DNA of 64,000 nucleotides from Onchocerca lupi (taxonomy: Eukaryota; Nematoda; Chromadorea; Rhabditida; Onchocercidae), in NCBI GenBank assembly GCA_028564675.1, contig JAOVVO010000126.1:62001-126000 (forward strand), in the 5' to 3' direction. The position numbers were made by a program, and so were the translations under genes. Position 1 is the stretch's first letter, and each line of letters opens with the position of its first letter. The notes under the pieces are model-generated. The model was not told the DNA's origin. It was given only the letters and a program-made list of their open reading frames with translations, and ran no database searches. Positions 12,645-27,600 of the stretch are shown here, piece by piece.

Positions 12645-15600
12645 CTAGAATTTTATTTTAATTTGCATATGGAAGGGAAGAAAATTAAAGAAATAAAAAA
12701 AGGAAGAATTTCTTCATAATCTTTCCTTCTTTTAGATTAAACTGATGCATATTTGAAAAAGCTGCGAAAGCGTACCGCTGGATTCGTCGAAGTCTTATGA
12801 GACAATGTAATGCCAAGGAATGCTGTTTAGTCCGAAAAAATGATTCCACTTCATTCAGGAGTGACTGACTTGGAGGAAATATTCCAGTGCACAACCACAT
12901 TAGTTCCCATCCATGCTCAACACTTATCAGATTGTAATTATGTGTTAACTGTTTCATCAATTGACAGTAAATCTCGTCTCGAAGAATTTCCTGTAAAATC
13001 GTAGAATTGGATTGCTTTCATCAAACTGCATTGCTAAATATAAATTTTTAATTTCAAAAGAAGGAAACGATAAACGAACATATTTGAACGCTCCTCTGAA
13101 AACTTCATCGGTAAGTTCAGTAATGGTAGAGATAGTTCGGCATGGATAATCACCCATATATTTTAAAATTGCTAAATAGCCCTTAACTGCTGCTTGCGAT
13201 GGTTCTCTTTTTCCTTGCAGTTTCTGTAAAATTCTTAACATTGCAATCTTGCTAAAAATTGGTGATTATATCCCTAAGACATATGATTTTATCCACTAAT
13301 TGTTTCTTTGGTAAAGAACAAATGTTTGATTGATCTGAAAGGTAATAATACAATACAATGAGATAGAATCGATAACTAATTTACTTTCCTGAAAACTATT
13401 GAATCTCAGAAGTATCATCAAAAATCGATACAAAAGTATTCAAACCTTCAATAAAGGCATCTTTATTGGCTCGCGGCTGTAAGACCATAGATTATGTGGC
13501 GCATAATGCCCATAGAAATTTTCACTCAAACCTTGTGGTGATCGTGGTGGTGATCTGAAAATTTCATTTCATTTCTTCCTTTTCGGCTAATTCCTGTAGT
13601 TGTGATTGATATAACAAAAAGGTCATTTCAGCAGAGAAATTTCCTAGCGATTATCAGTTTTCAAATTTCTGCACCAATGATTATATTCGAAAATCCAAAT
13701 GATTTTCTGCGATGTTTAATTATCCACAGCTGTTGAGGCCTGATGAAGAACACATAACAAATCAAATATCTATTTAAAAGTATGAAATGAACGAGCAAAG
13801 TGTCACCTGAAATTATTAGCAGCGAAACGTTCCAGTGTATGCTCATGATTAACTACAAAATGACGTGTCAATAGCGCCATTTGACGATTCATAGGGCAAT
13901 CAAGTTCCTGAGAACGTGGAAGCATATCCTGCATGAAAGATCAATGAAAATATCATAATTTGCAAGGTAATGATAATCGATAAGAACTATCAGGAGTTTG
14001 AAATTGGTGCTTCTGATAAAGTTCATCATTTTTTTTTGAAATATTCAACGTTTCTTTTACGATGAATTTGCCATTTCGAAACATTTACTTTTAAAACAGA
14101 CTTTCTATATTGTATAGGGGAAACATATTGCAATTCTCTTATTGCTAAATCGCATCATATCATAATTACCGAAGTGACCATTTCGCTGCGACATAAGCTT
14201 TAAACAAACCAGAAAATTTCAAATATTAGTTTGTATATTAATAAAGTAATCTTTGACATTAATGATATTAGACTGAACCACAACTGACCATTGTCTCAAC
14301 AGGTGGTTTACATATTGTTGGAAGGATATGAACCAAGCTAACAGGTATCATGCCCTGACTACCGGTTCTCATATTTTCTCCTTTAACAAACTGATTGTTG
14401 CAGAGTGATGTAGCACAGTACTCATCACTTAGGAGTAACAAATCACCTTTTTTGAAATTCAAGCAACTATTCCATTCTTCGTTTTCTAAAAAATATAATC
14501 AATATCACATCGTTCAGAAATTACACATCTATCTTGATTTATCATCATGATAACTATAACAATACTGACAACTATCATAATCTGTAAGGTAAATCTGCAA
14601 CGAATGGATGGATCAAAAACATGTAGTAGAGATTCAGAAGATAATTTTTTGGATCAGATAATGCCGCATGGAATTCTGCTTATAGTCTAATGGAAATTAA
14701 ATCATTAATCAAAGTAATAAATATCTGATGATTACCTTCGTTAGAGAAATTATCCTGAAGAGCTAAAAGATATTTTGATCTACTTGTTAATCCATTCAAA
14801 AAAAATTCAATAAGCTGCTTAATATCCTTTGTATTAGGTGACTCAAAACAAAGTTCTTCGCCACTGACCATTTCAATCGTAAATATTTCGATGCCACTTA
14901 TATTGTTTCTGAAACATTTTATATTTTATTTGGTCGAGAAGTGAAATCCTTTAAATTGACCAAGATAAGTCATATTTGATTCATTTTGGAAAAAATCTAT
15001 AGTTTCATTCATTAGAAAACAGTTTTTTATCAGACCGCTAACAAGCTAGGTTATAAATTTGAATACTCTGATGCAGAAATAGCTGCATTGCAATTGCATT
15101 TCATGGTTTATGATGGAACGAATAGAAGCGTTTCGGAAATGAAGCTTAACAAATCTTAAGATGATCAGAATGTACTTAAAACTATAATTTTCCTTTCTCA
15201 ATCCATTATTTAATTGTAGATCGAATATCGTCAGACGTGAAAACGTAAACGTAAAGGATTTTCTTCTATACTGTCAATAGCAACCATTAATGAGCATTTA
15301 CTGTGAAAATACAATTTAATTCTTTACTTCACGTCTCGCATTAATCAATCCTTGCTACGTAAACAATAATCCCATTTATTTAATTTAAAAATCTTCAAAA
15401 ACTGAATTTAACTTACTCCATAGATAGGACTCGCAAAATTTGTGAATAAGAAAGTTGCAGAATAATATTGTCCTGAGTATCGATCACAACAACGCCTTGC
15501 CAATTCACGGCAATCAATAACTGAGCAACTTTTGAAGATTTTAGTATTTCAACATTAATTTTACTAAACATTAAGAACTAACGATTAATAATAGAAAGAT

Positions 15601-18600
15601 TATATTAACTTGAAAAGTTGATGAGTTAAATTAAATCAGAAACAGTAGTATTACCTGACCATTGGGCAAAGAAGGGCTGGCATAACTAAATGCTTCAAAA
15701 TATCTCGAAAAAAGAAGCGGCCATTTCTGTTTAGCGAATGTAACCACATCTGCCTTCACTTGCTCTATTGTTGGGTTATTTCGTTCAAATTTCTGTCAAA
15801 AAAAATTTCATTTTCCAAGTCAGTTTCAAAGATTTGCGATTATCTCATCACATCAAACATCTCATTATCCTCACTGCCAAATGATTCAATTGGATTACTT
15901 GTAGCATAGGGCTACAGATTTTTTCGGGTGTAAATCGCTGGGCCTAGCGACGAAATGATTCATGATCGAATATTGTGGCTAAATAATTTACAGTACAAGG
16001 AATAATCTGATCATGATATGAGTCAGTGAAATGACAGGATGATACTTTTCTGAAGGCATGAAGTATGAGCTGTAGCCAACGTTCATGACTGTTCTCATCC
16101 GCATCCTGAATATCACTCTCCGGAAGATACATCACCAAACTGTTTTCCAACTTATCTAGGTTCATTGCAGCATCATCGTGATAAATATAATATTGTTGAG
16201 CAGCAAGCACAGCCAGTTCTTTTTCCTTGTTTTTGAAACGAAACATTAATTATGAGGTCAAAAACAATTATGCTATGTCACAATTAGCATCGGTCCTGAA
16301 CAAACATCCCACTCTGACTTCTAATATTTTAAAACAAAGGAGTTAGACTGGACAGGACTTTTTGAAGCACCTAAGAGAGAAACATTTTTCTCAAATTGCT
16401 CATTACATATCTAAGAGCGTTTTCTTCTCAGCAAATAATTTAAGAAGTTGCAAATGACGGCAAATATAGAAATCTGACCTTGCTGGTACGATATTCGCCA
16501 TATTTGACACCTCGAATGATCTGATGATAAATAAGATTGGTACTTATGGTATCGGTGCTAAAAAATGTGAAACATTTCTTTTCGACGCTCTATATCATTT
16601 TCACTCTTTTTTTTTTTTTTTTTACAAATATTTTGATATAAAATTCAACAAAATTCGTCCATAACCAAGAAAAAGTATTCCTTTTCCTCAAAAATTGATC
16701 TTATAGAAAATGATAAAACGAAAACTTAGCATGAATTACTGTAATAAATATAAAGATAAGCTATGAAAGATTGCTGAATATCAGATCTGCAGAAGTGATC
16801 TATCTATGATAGGTAGTTTTAGGAGTGCATTTTACTTGGAATGGGAGAAAATTCTTGAAACTTTGGAAACACTACCTTGGATCATGCCACGGGCTGAAAA
16901 TTTCTTTCCTGTAAAAAAAGCGCCATGGTGGATTTATAGATTCCTTGGCCGTTTCCATTGCGTACTGTTCGCACTGGCTTATCGCATCCATGATATGATC
17001 TGTTCCGCAACCGAGCGAAACTACCTGCAATGCATCTTGCTTATTACAATTTTCAATATTCTGGTTTTTTCCATAAAATCGCTTTGAATTTTTCCAAACA
17101 TTATTAATAATAATTTTCGAACCCAATCTTTTTCCTCTTAACTGAGAATGTAAAAGTGGGAAAGTAAATGATGCGATGAAAATTGAAAAACAAATTGACG
17201 AAATCATAAAAATAGCTCGCATGTTTTAATTCATTAGATAAAAATCAATTTGAATTAATGAGTAATGATAAACTAATGGGGAAAAACTGAAGCTGAATGA
17301 ATTTTTTGTATAATCTTTGTAGTAAAATATACATTTACTGAGCTGATTTTATCAGATTCTGCAATATAAGAAATTCAATTATGAACGATTTGAAACTAAT
17401 AAGCCCTGAAAGCAAAAGAAGATTACCTTATCAAAATATGCGATATAAAGAGAAAATCCAAATGATTCCTTAAGTGCAATTGTATCAGCAAGCTCATCAC
17501 AAATTTCTTGAGATGTTGTCGCCGAATCCGCATCTGCTATTATCATTGTACCATCCATAAGTGTAATATTTATTGATATCGGCTTCTTCATTTTCGATGC
17601 CTAAAAATAAGCATAGCTGCTCTAAAAGCAATGAACTCCTTAAATGTAAATCAACAAAATTTTAAATTCGAAAGATTAAAGATAACCTAAATCTTTCTTT
17701 TTTTAAACGTAGCAAATATAAAAATTTTGATCTAACAGTCTTCTTTATAAATTTCATTTTAATACAGAATCAGAATTGTAATCTATTAGTAAAAAATATT
17801 TAGGATGGGAAATTTCAAAACTAATTTAAATTTTTCAATGGTTTTCAGATATTTAAGATCGAAAATTTGTTTGCAATAGGAGGATTTCATTCCATAGAAA
17901 TATCAAAATAACGTCTTTTGTTTCTCTCCGTTTTTTGCAAATCTGAATTTGCATATTTTATAATTAACAATTGTCAAAGAAGAATTCATGGACTTATTTT
18001 AGAGCATCTAGGTGAATGATACTGCTCCACGTTCTATAGTTAGGCAAAATACTGTTTCCAATGAATTCAATCCGAAATCGATGTAAACAAACGCGAAGTG
18101 AAGAATAACCTGTATCTCTACGGAATTAGGAGGATATTTACGTGTTCCATTTGCCAACGTTCGATTTAATTTACTTTCTATATATTCCGCAAAACGTGCA
18201 GTGGGACAATTTTGACGTATAAAACGTTGCAAATAAGGTAAAAAATGGTGTGTTGGAGCAAAGCAACCCAAACACAACGATAACAGTATCCAACCACGAG
18301 CACACGAATTTTTTGACGGATTTTTCGTTAATTGCTTACATATTTGGCAGTATATTTCATCCCTGCAAGATCGTCGCTATTTTCATTCAACTTCTTTTAT
18401 CACTTGCAAAAAATCATATAATCGAATTGGTAATTAATAATATTTGTATTTTATTACATTGATTAATTGATTAGATAAATATTATCAGCTTAATTACTTG
18501 CTGAATTGACTGCATTTGCTTATTAATTTTCGGAAGTATAAACCTCATAAAAATTATAAAAGTATTTCGATTTTAAGACTAAAATTACCAATATTTTTGT

Positions 18601-21600
18601 CAGACTCAGTTCCAATTCTCAAAATTTCATTTCTCACCTTATGTCGCATCGTAGAATGCCATGTCCGGCGATGAACTGCAATTTTTCCAGATTAGATTGT
18701 ATATCGTCAATCAGAAATGTACTGTAATACTGTTGATAACTATCGTATTCGATGGCTTTTCTCATTTGCATTTCTCGCTCGTCGCAAATGTCAATGTTTG
18801 ACGAGAAACCATTTTGCGGAGGAACGAATGTAGTCAATGCATATTCTGTGCTTGAAGAAAGGCGCTTTCTCGAGCTGAATGGCTGAAAAGAAGTGAAGAA
18901 TCACTCGATTCTGTCACATTTCTAACTAAATTCTTTTCACAGAAACAGAATCGCTCAATTTGAAAAGCTTACCTGTTCATAGTCACTTTCACGTTGGCTT
19001 TTTCTTTTGAACAGGTTTTGACCAACCAGAATGTACAGCTTACTCATCACAGGTGTATATTTAATCTTCAATTATGACAATCACGTAAATCTTTGACTAG
19101 AAGAATGAATCGTTGAAGAATAGCGATTTACACCAGTGATCAATCACCATGTGTCATCGCAGTGATTCCTTTTCTGACCAAACACAATGACAGTATCTTT
19201 GAGATCGTCGTTTCACCTTAGCATCTGATGCAGTTAAAGTGCTGACGATCAGGCACGCAATGAATGGTGCCATTTGTCACTTAGTTACAACAAAGTTGCA
19301 AATCAGATGGATTCAAATCACTGAATTACAATTGTGAAAAATTCCAATTTCTTTCATTATCTTATCACTTTCCTTACCTGAGTTTTTGATAGATTTTTAA
19401 ATGAAAATGAATTAAATGGGCGTACGTTTTCGAAATTCTTCACAGGCGGTGAAGTACTTCTTGGCTCTAATATATCTCCCATAAAGCGTTGTATTACTGA
19501 CCAAATCGCTAGTGCCGCCTATAAATTCGAGCCTAGCAGCAAAATGTTTGATAGCATTTTTTCTAAACGAATTAATTCGTCAATTTGATGATGCTTATAT
19601 CTAAATAAAGGAATTTGAAGCTAACAGAGAAACCAATGAGAATATTGCTGTATTTTGATTAATTTACTGTACAATCCAAGTCAGAATTGTGCGGCAACAG
19701 TGAAATACGAAGTGCATTTCGAGTGTAATGAGCATTGTTCTGTATTTGAAAATATGCTGCTGCGAATTTTTCAAATTGGAAAGCAATCAAATTGTCATCA
19801 TCTATTGCTGTTGCTTTATTCTTGCAAATCGTCAATCGATGATGGCAAGAATATTCTCTGGAATCAATTATTGTATTGATAAAAGCAAAAAGATGTACTG
19901 AGCTTGAAAGTTGCATTTATGATGAAAAAAATTTTGCAATTATTTCATAGAATTTTAAACTTGATCTGTCCAGCTTCAAGGTTTCAAGTTCAGTTACAGG
20001 TTTTTGTATTCGATTTTTCAAATTTGACTACATATGTGATCAATTAAAATGTTACATCTCAATTTGTCGTTGCTTCTCATTTTGAATAATATCACAATGA
20101 GGCATACTATTAGATGGTAAATGACCGAATAAACGTTCAACCTGAAAATGATAGAAACTTGTCAAGAAATTTTTGTTAACTTTCAAAAGTTAAATAAGCA
20201 TTTCAGATAAAAAAATAACCAGAGCAATATCGTAACCATCCATACTGGTAGGAATTGAAGTAAGACTGGACTGACGACTCACAATATCATCCACTGATAC
20301 CATCATCGCAGGAAATCGTTCACCACGCTCAATTTTACGTCGAAGAATATTTCGTATCAATGCCCCACGACAATGAGCCGAAAAATAATTAATTAATTTT
20401 TATCTCGGTTAATTATAATTGAAAATATCAAGTTTGACAGTTCGATGACGTAATTTGTTGATAAAATCAGAACTATAAGAACGTTAATGAAGGCAACATA
20501 TCTCTGTGCTTATTTGATAAAAATAGAATTGCATATCATCACAAAAAACATTTGCAAATAAACTGATGAATAAAGCACAGAATTTTTGAATTCAGACTTT
20601 TTTTTTAATTCATTTGATAATTGATAACTATAGAAGAAACCTGAAACTGCGTTATGATCGCTCGGAACATGTTATAATGCAGGACAATTTGCCGTGAACG
20701 AAGGATCGCTTGAAGTCTCGTAAATCCGATCTGTATCTGAAAATTCTTTTTTCTATTCTCAGTTTATCTATCCGACAGATATTTGGAAGACACAATTCCA
20801 TACCGTCTCAAATTTTGCTTCTCTTATAACAATGTCAATAGTTTGGGTTAGGATAACTGGACATCAAGAATTTTTCAAATTCATAAACCTGCAAACTGTA
20901 AATTACTTTTTATTGACATGATTATTTTGATTTAAAATTTAAAATCTCTTAATTGGTCCAAATGGAATCAAAGCTGAAAAAAAAAGAGATAAAAGTTCCA
21001 CAAGTTATCAGTGAAATAAACAACAAATTACAAAATGAATCCATTTTTACTGAGAAGTAAAAATTCTAATTAGCCTTCGAAGTTGCTTCGAGGGCAGAGG
21101 AAATTTATGAAATTTCAGAATCTTGGCTTAAATAGGTAAGATGCAGTCAACAGTTCAGCAATCATCAGAGAAATTCATATCCTAAACTAACAACAAATGA
21201 AATCGAGAAAAATCACCAAAATCCTTTCAAATTTTTATTGAAACTGTAAATCGAGGAGACAAGTCTTGCTAGCCTCACCTTACTATTTTATTTCATTTTT
21301 ATTTTATCATTCTTTCCTTCCTAATCTATCAAATTTCTCCAGAAAGATAAGATCTTGTGCTTCACTTTTTTTAAAATCTGAATTGTAGACCAAATTTTTT
21401 GGCTGGAAATTTTTTTTTCTTAAAATTAACTGTCCATATGTATTTGATCATATGGAATAAGTAAGATCAGATTTCTTTATGGTAGTACATCCTTGTATTC
21501 ATTATTACTTTTTGATTGCGCATTTTAGGTGGATAAGATCACTACCGTAATCGCAGGCTTTGATCCTGTATGGGCAGTATACTGTAATAATGATGGTGTA

Positions 21601-24600
21601 TATCGCAGAATTACCATCAGAATTTATCGAAAAATCATCACTGCTTCATAGTTTTAATGATCGAAACGGATGAAAAGCTAGGATTTCAAACTCTTTCAAT
21701 TCTAACGCAAAGCTTGATAGATTGTAATCCAAAAATACCTGACGATATCGTTGACGTTGCACATAACCTCTCCAGTATTTTTCAATGATAATTGCAGCAG
21801 CTTTCATTTGCTTGAATCGCATTCGATGAATCCATCCACGAACGGTTTTTTGGATCGTTGTTACTCGTAATATCAACATATACTCTTGTTCCTGAATTCC
21901 ATAATATCAGATTGTATTTGTAAATTTATATATTTTAAAAATAGCATTTAATAGAATTTTAGAACAGTTCCAGTTAAATGCCGAAAAATTTATAAACAAT
22001 TCTTTCCGTTTGATTCAAGCAGTTTACACAACCATTTCAATGTTTCATTTTACAATAAATCCAATTCATTACTTGTTGTAATAGCAAATGTTGGCCTTCC
22101 TTCAAGAATATCATCGTTTTTCCAAGTCTAATATTCGCTTTTGGTCCCAAAACAATATTACAAATTTGTCGTGATGCCGTACGACAATCTACTGTATGCG
22201 ATGGACCTAAACACTGTTTTTATTGCATTAACTGTATTTATAAGAAGGTTTTGAAATTATTTTGAAGAAACAATTTTAGTTTTAAGATTTATACTAGATT
22301 TAAGATTGAATTTTTGATGATTTCAAACAATGGATTTCGAAGTCTTCGAAACAAAAGTGCAAAATTCAAATTTTCACAATTTAGATAATTAACGCTGAAT
22401 AGGATGAAAACCTCACCAATACCATCAACAAGCAAACGATATTGTTCCACAAATGACTCGTATTGATATCGAACAGGATAGCCTGATTTCCGAATTCTTA
22501 CCATTTCCAGCAAATTCATATAACGCAATTGTTTGCAAACAATTTCTTGGTCCATAAACTTTAATTATGAATTTTTGGCATAAAAAACAAAAATTCATCT
22601 TTTGCCAAGTTTTATTAAAATTTATGACTCATTTAAAAAAAAAAAAAATCTATGTCCGCGATAAATAGCGAATTTTAGTGAATTTAAACCATCTATTTTG
22701 AGGCTTTCATGCCCTCATACAGCCTGGATTAGATATTAAATATTTGAGAAAGGGGAAATAAGTATGACAATTAATCAGATTAATGGTACATTTTTTTTTT
22801 TTAACAAAAATCCATGCATAGAAGTGCGTTATTTCCTCACTGCTCTGGAATAACCCCCAGTTCTCGATAAACTTGAGCAAGTTTTATTAATTTTTTAGAA
22901 TCTTTTTTTTTTTTTTTTTTTTGAATATATTATATGACTGTTCTCCACACCTATCTGACAATTTACTATAAGTTTATTCGAAAAACGTAGAATCTTATAT
23001 TTTGCCATTAAAAAATCTGACAGCCAAGTCGTAATAGCCTAAAATTTTGTGGCCAAACAATTTGATTTGGATAGGTAATATATTTTATGATAAAGATTTC
23101 CGAAAATTTCGCCACTTCTTACATTGTTGTTATTCAGATTAGATCAAGACATTGAGTATATTAAGACATTCTTGGAAGTTCCAAGAAATTTATTGACTAT
23201 TATTAGATAGATAATGCAGCTTACGATTATTATTTGAAATTCACTATAAAAATATTAATATATATAATCGAAGCAAATCGGAGGAACCAGAAAAATGTAT
23301 ATATTTCTTTTTAGAAATTCAAGAATACAGATATATTTTTAAGGTAATTACAGGATCATGTACAAAAGGACGCCTAAAAAATTATCCGTTTCTAATTTTT
23401 CGAATCAAATTGGGAATTTTTAGCAGTAATGAATGAATAAATTAGTTAACTTGAAGTCACTTATACATTTAAATTGGTAAAATTAATTGCGAATTTACCA
23501 ATGGTCGTTTGATCATATTTGGTACGATGCAATTGATAAAGAACGGTTCTTTCTGCTCCAAACTTGCAACTAAATTCTCTAATGATTTTCTGAAATGACT
23601 CGCAACCGTGGGATGTTTATTTCGCATCACCGACATATCATCATAGTTGTAGATATCATCAAAGAGCAGTCGAAGAAGTCGAAAATCACTTCCATGAAGA
23701 AGCTCGAGTAAGTTAGACGAAAATTTGTCGCGATTTTTATCAACAAAACCTATAAATGGCATGAAATGAAGTGTTTTCAAATATTAGACTAGATTGATTG
23801 AAAAAATCTTTGATGCAAATTTGAAATTGTTATCAATACATCATAATTTATGCTACCATAACAAAAATTATTAACAGATGTAAGAGCGAGTAGATTTTTA
23901 TAATTTCTTGGATACTATCGACAACCATAACACGGTGAAATGATATACATATAACACGATTAGAATAAGTTATTTAGTCACCTAATTGTCTTTTTTTATA
24001 TTCAGATATTTTAAATTCAACAGTCCCTCATTCATAAGCAAATCAATTTTATCGTTAGGAAAGAGAAGAAAAAAAAAAAACCTCTGGAATGGTAGAAAAC
24101 AGTTCCAGCATAATGATTTATGCCAAATGATTTGTCTAAATCGGAATGAGGTTTTGAATATAATCCTTCTTTGTTTTCATGATGGTTGTGCAACTTTTTG
24201 AGCATACTTTGATCAGTACCCTGAAAAGTTAGAAATAAAATCTTATCATTCAACACAGGAATTATGTCACAGCTATATCTCCAACTTCCTAATGAGTTAA
24301 TTAGTACACAAACCTTTGGAAGAATGCTTTCTTCATCGATAATTGACATGATACTCATTGGTCCCACTGTAATCAAATCTAAAACTTCTTTATTGTCCAC
24401 AATTTCGATCGGTCCCCAATCTATCTGTTCTACATCGTAGACACTGAAAATTTATTCTCTATGTAATTCAGTTAATGAACAAATGAAATTTAGAATATCT
24501 TCATTTTCATTAGGAAAAAAATAAAGTTTTTATTTATGCTGCACCCAAAGTGTGGTTTTGTAAAAAAATTAGTCTACTATAAGTAGCAATACTGAACTGA

Positions 24601-27600
24601 AAATGTGATGAGAGAAGGGAATTTGGACAAACTACCCATCTTCTTCACAAATCTATCCTCCTAATTCCCATGTGTTGAAATTGAAGTGATAAAAGGAAGC
24701 AAAGCTTCCCAAAAGATTCTTCTGATAGTAAAACAAATAAGCGAAGAATATTTTCGCTTGCCAATTTATCGCCAAACTAATTATCTTGCTGATATCATAA
24801 TCATTCGAAGATGATATGTTACTCGTTTGCTGCAACAGATGGATGTGAGAATCAATCACTATTATTCATGAAAATAAGTGCTGAAAGGATCAATTGGGAT
24901 TCAAATGTGATTCAAGACAGTAAGAAATTCGCTCCTCTGAAAAAATCCCATACGTAATTCTTCCCTACTTCACACAATGCGATTCATTTCGGCAATAGCG
25001 AAATACGTTTGTTTCTTCACGTAATCGAACAGAATTCACATACGTATTTTTGTTTACTTTTGAATGCAAAATTTTATGGTCTCTACAATCACTCCATACA
25101 TAAACACAAAAATTGTGTGTACGGTATGTGACGAGCATTTAAAGCGTTAAGAGCAAAATACACAGAAGTTCTGGATAGTTATGGTGGAATCACATGGTCC
25201 ACAAGTTAATTGGTTCTGGCTGAGGAAAGTGAAGTTTGAAAATTGGATATGATAATCATATCATTCTTAAGGATAATATTCATCTCACATGCATTATATT
25301 GGGCGAAGATACTGCTTCTCTTGAAGATGGATTCTTCCATTTGCAAATATCATCAAACACGTTCCACATCAAATTAAATTTCGGATTTTGATTATTGCTC
25401 TAACATGCGACCGATTTTGAGGCAAACAAGTTTAAGCAGATAAAGTTGAAGTTTCTGAGATGAAAATGTGTTCGGACAAATAAACAAGTTGCTTACTTAA
25501 TTAGTTGGTCAATTAATCAGCAAAAGCAAAGATATTATGTATTCAGAAAAGTTCTCAGAGATATTTAGATAGCACGATATTTTCTACAATGATGAGCTAA
25601 AATTGAGAAAAAGGCTCGACATTCTTCTGATGCATTCATTAAATGAGAAGTGTGGAAAAAACCTGCAATCGGCAGTATCAAGCAAATATACTATCACCAT
25701 CCTGCAAAGATAAGCTCTCACTTAATCCATTCAAGCCTGACTATCATATTTGTCACTTTTGATCCTCTTACTTCTACTGATAAACTGATAGCAGCATATT
25801 CACCTTTGTTCAATTTTGAATATGAAATTGATGCATAGCTGCTGCAAAACTTCATTCGAATAATTTATGCAAAATTGTTCGAAACTGTTACGAGCGAAGT
25901 TCTCGAAACCGAAAATATCAAGAATTGAAATGATGTTGCTCTTCGACTTTTCTTTCCGGATTCTTAAAAAATGCCTTTTATACGATAATTCGTCGTTCAT
26001 TCAGTCTTATATAACATAGTTTAGATATAGTTCAGTTGTTAAGCACTAAAAAATTTAGCAATTCGAAAATTCAATTAAGAAATTAGAAATCTGGTGTTAA
26101 ATAAATGAAGCCTATATTAGATTAAATTGAATGAACTAAGAAATACATTACCTATTCATCGTTTCATTGATCTTATCGATAATATGAAGGAAAAGTCTTT
26201 GATAGATTGCTTTGACGAAAATGTCACGAATATCAAGAGTTTGCTCAGCATTCAGACATGAAACGACGCGTTCCACACCAATCAGCAAAGTTCGAGTTGT
26301 CAACGTGTTCAACAACGATTGCTTGTCAATCTTGAAAATTAATTTGCTCAAATTAATGATTAGCTATGGCAAAATGCATTGTATTTCATCAACTCTTCCA
26401 TTTGATGCACTATAGCTCAATCTGCATTCGTTGCCAAATGGATTCTCTGAGAAATTTCTTGCATTTTAAATGAATTTAAATCAATCATTTTCCGAAATTA
26501 ATTCTTTAATTCGATATTTCTAACATCTTCCATTTTAGTTCAAACTAATAGAGAGTGAATTATCGCATTCTAAGAAAAAAAAACATACTGAAAGAAGATT
26601 AGCAATTATTTCAATTTCAACTGTATCTGTGATTCTTGTTGCTTCCATTTTGTCGTTTGTTGTCGCTGCAAACGAAATTAACTTGATTAAGCTATGTTTT
26701 CTTATTTTAAAAGTAATTTAGCTGGTCTGAAATTTAAACCCAATAATCCCAATTTGATAACTCTTATCAGACTCCAAAATTGTTAATTTACACTTTATTA
26801 ATAATTAGTTCACTTACCGATGTATTTAATATTGCCAATATGCAATATTGCAGCAAGAATTTTGAAAATTGACCAAATTTCGGAGTCTTTGAACATTAAC
26901 ACCTTCATGGAAGAACGGATTTCGACCAGATTGGCTGCATCATTTCGACTTTCTACTTCTAATGCGCCACCCTTGAAGAATCGTGCATATTAGGAGGAGG
27001 AAGAGAGTACCACTACTATGCCAGGAAATCGGAATCGGGTAGATAACATTGGGCAACACGGACGAATGAATCAAAATCTAACCTGATTCAAATAATAAAA
27101 GTCGCTCGCATCATTCAACGACAGTTGCTGTTTCTCCGGCGAAGTTAGACCGGCAAGAAGACAATAAAATATGTGATAATTTCGTTCATTTGACGCTTGT
27201 GAAACGACTCGCGATTTCTCCAGCAAATATTGCTCAAATTTGGCGCTTTCGATTGCACCGTTACTCGTAAAACGCAAGTTGATATTACGTCCAAAGCGTG
27301 ATGAATTATCGTTTCGTGTCGTTTTCGCATTACCAAATACTGCAAAATTATTTCTATCGAAACATTAAATTTCATGAGCAAAATGCAATCATCTAAAGAG
27401 CAATGTGATCGCATATTTCATTGAAAGCTTAAAATGATTACTTTTTGCAATTTTAAAGACTAAATTGCTTCTCAAAGAAGAATTGTTATAAAATAACAAT
27501 CATAACATCATGAATAGGAAGCAACTTCAGTTATCGAAAATTTCAGATGTGTTACAGAAGAATGTAAACGAGAAAAAAAAAACTATTATGTAAACTTTTT

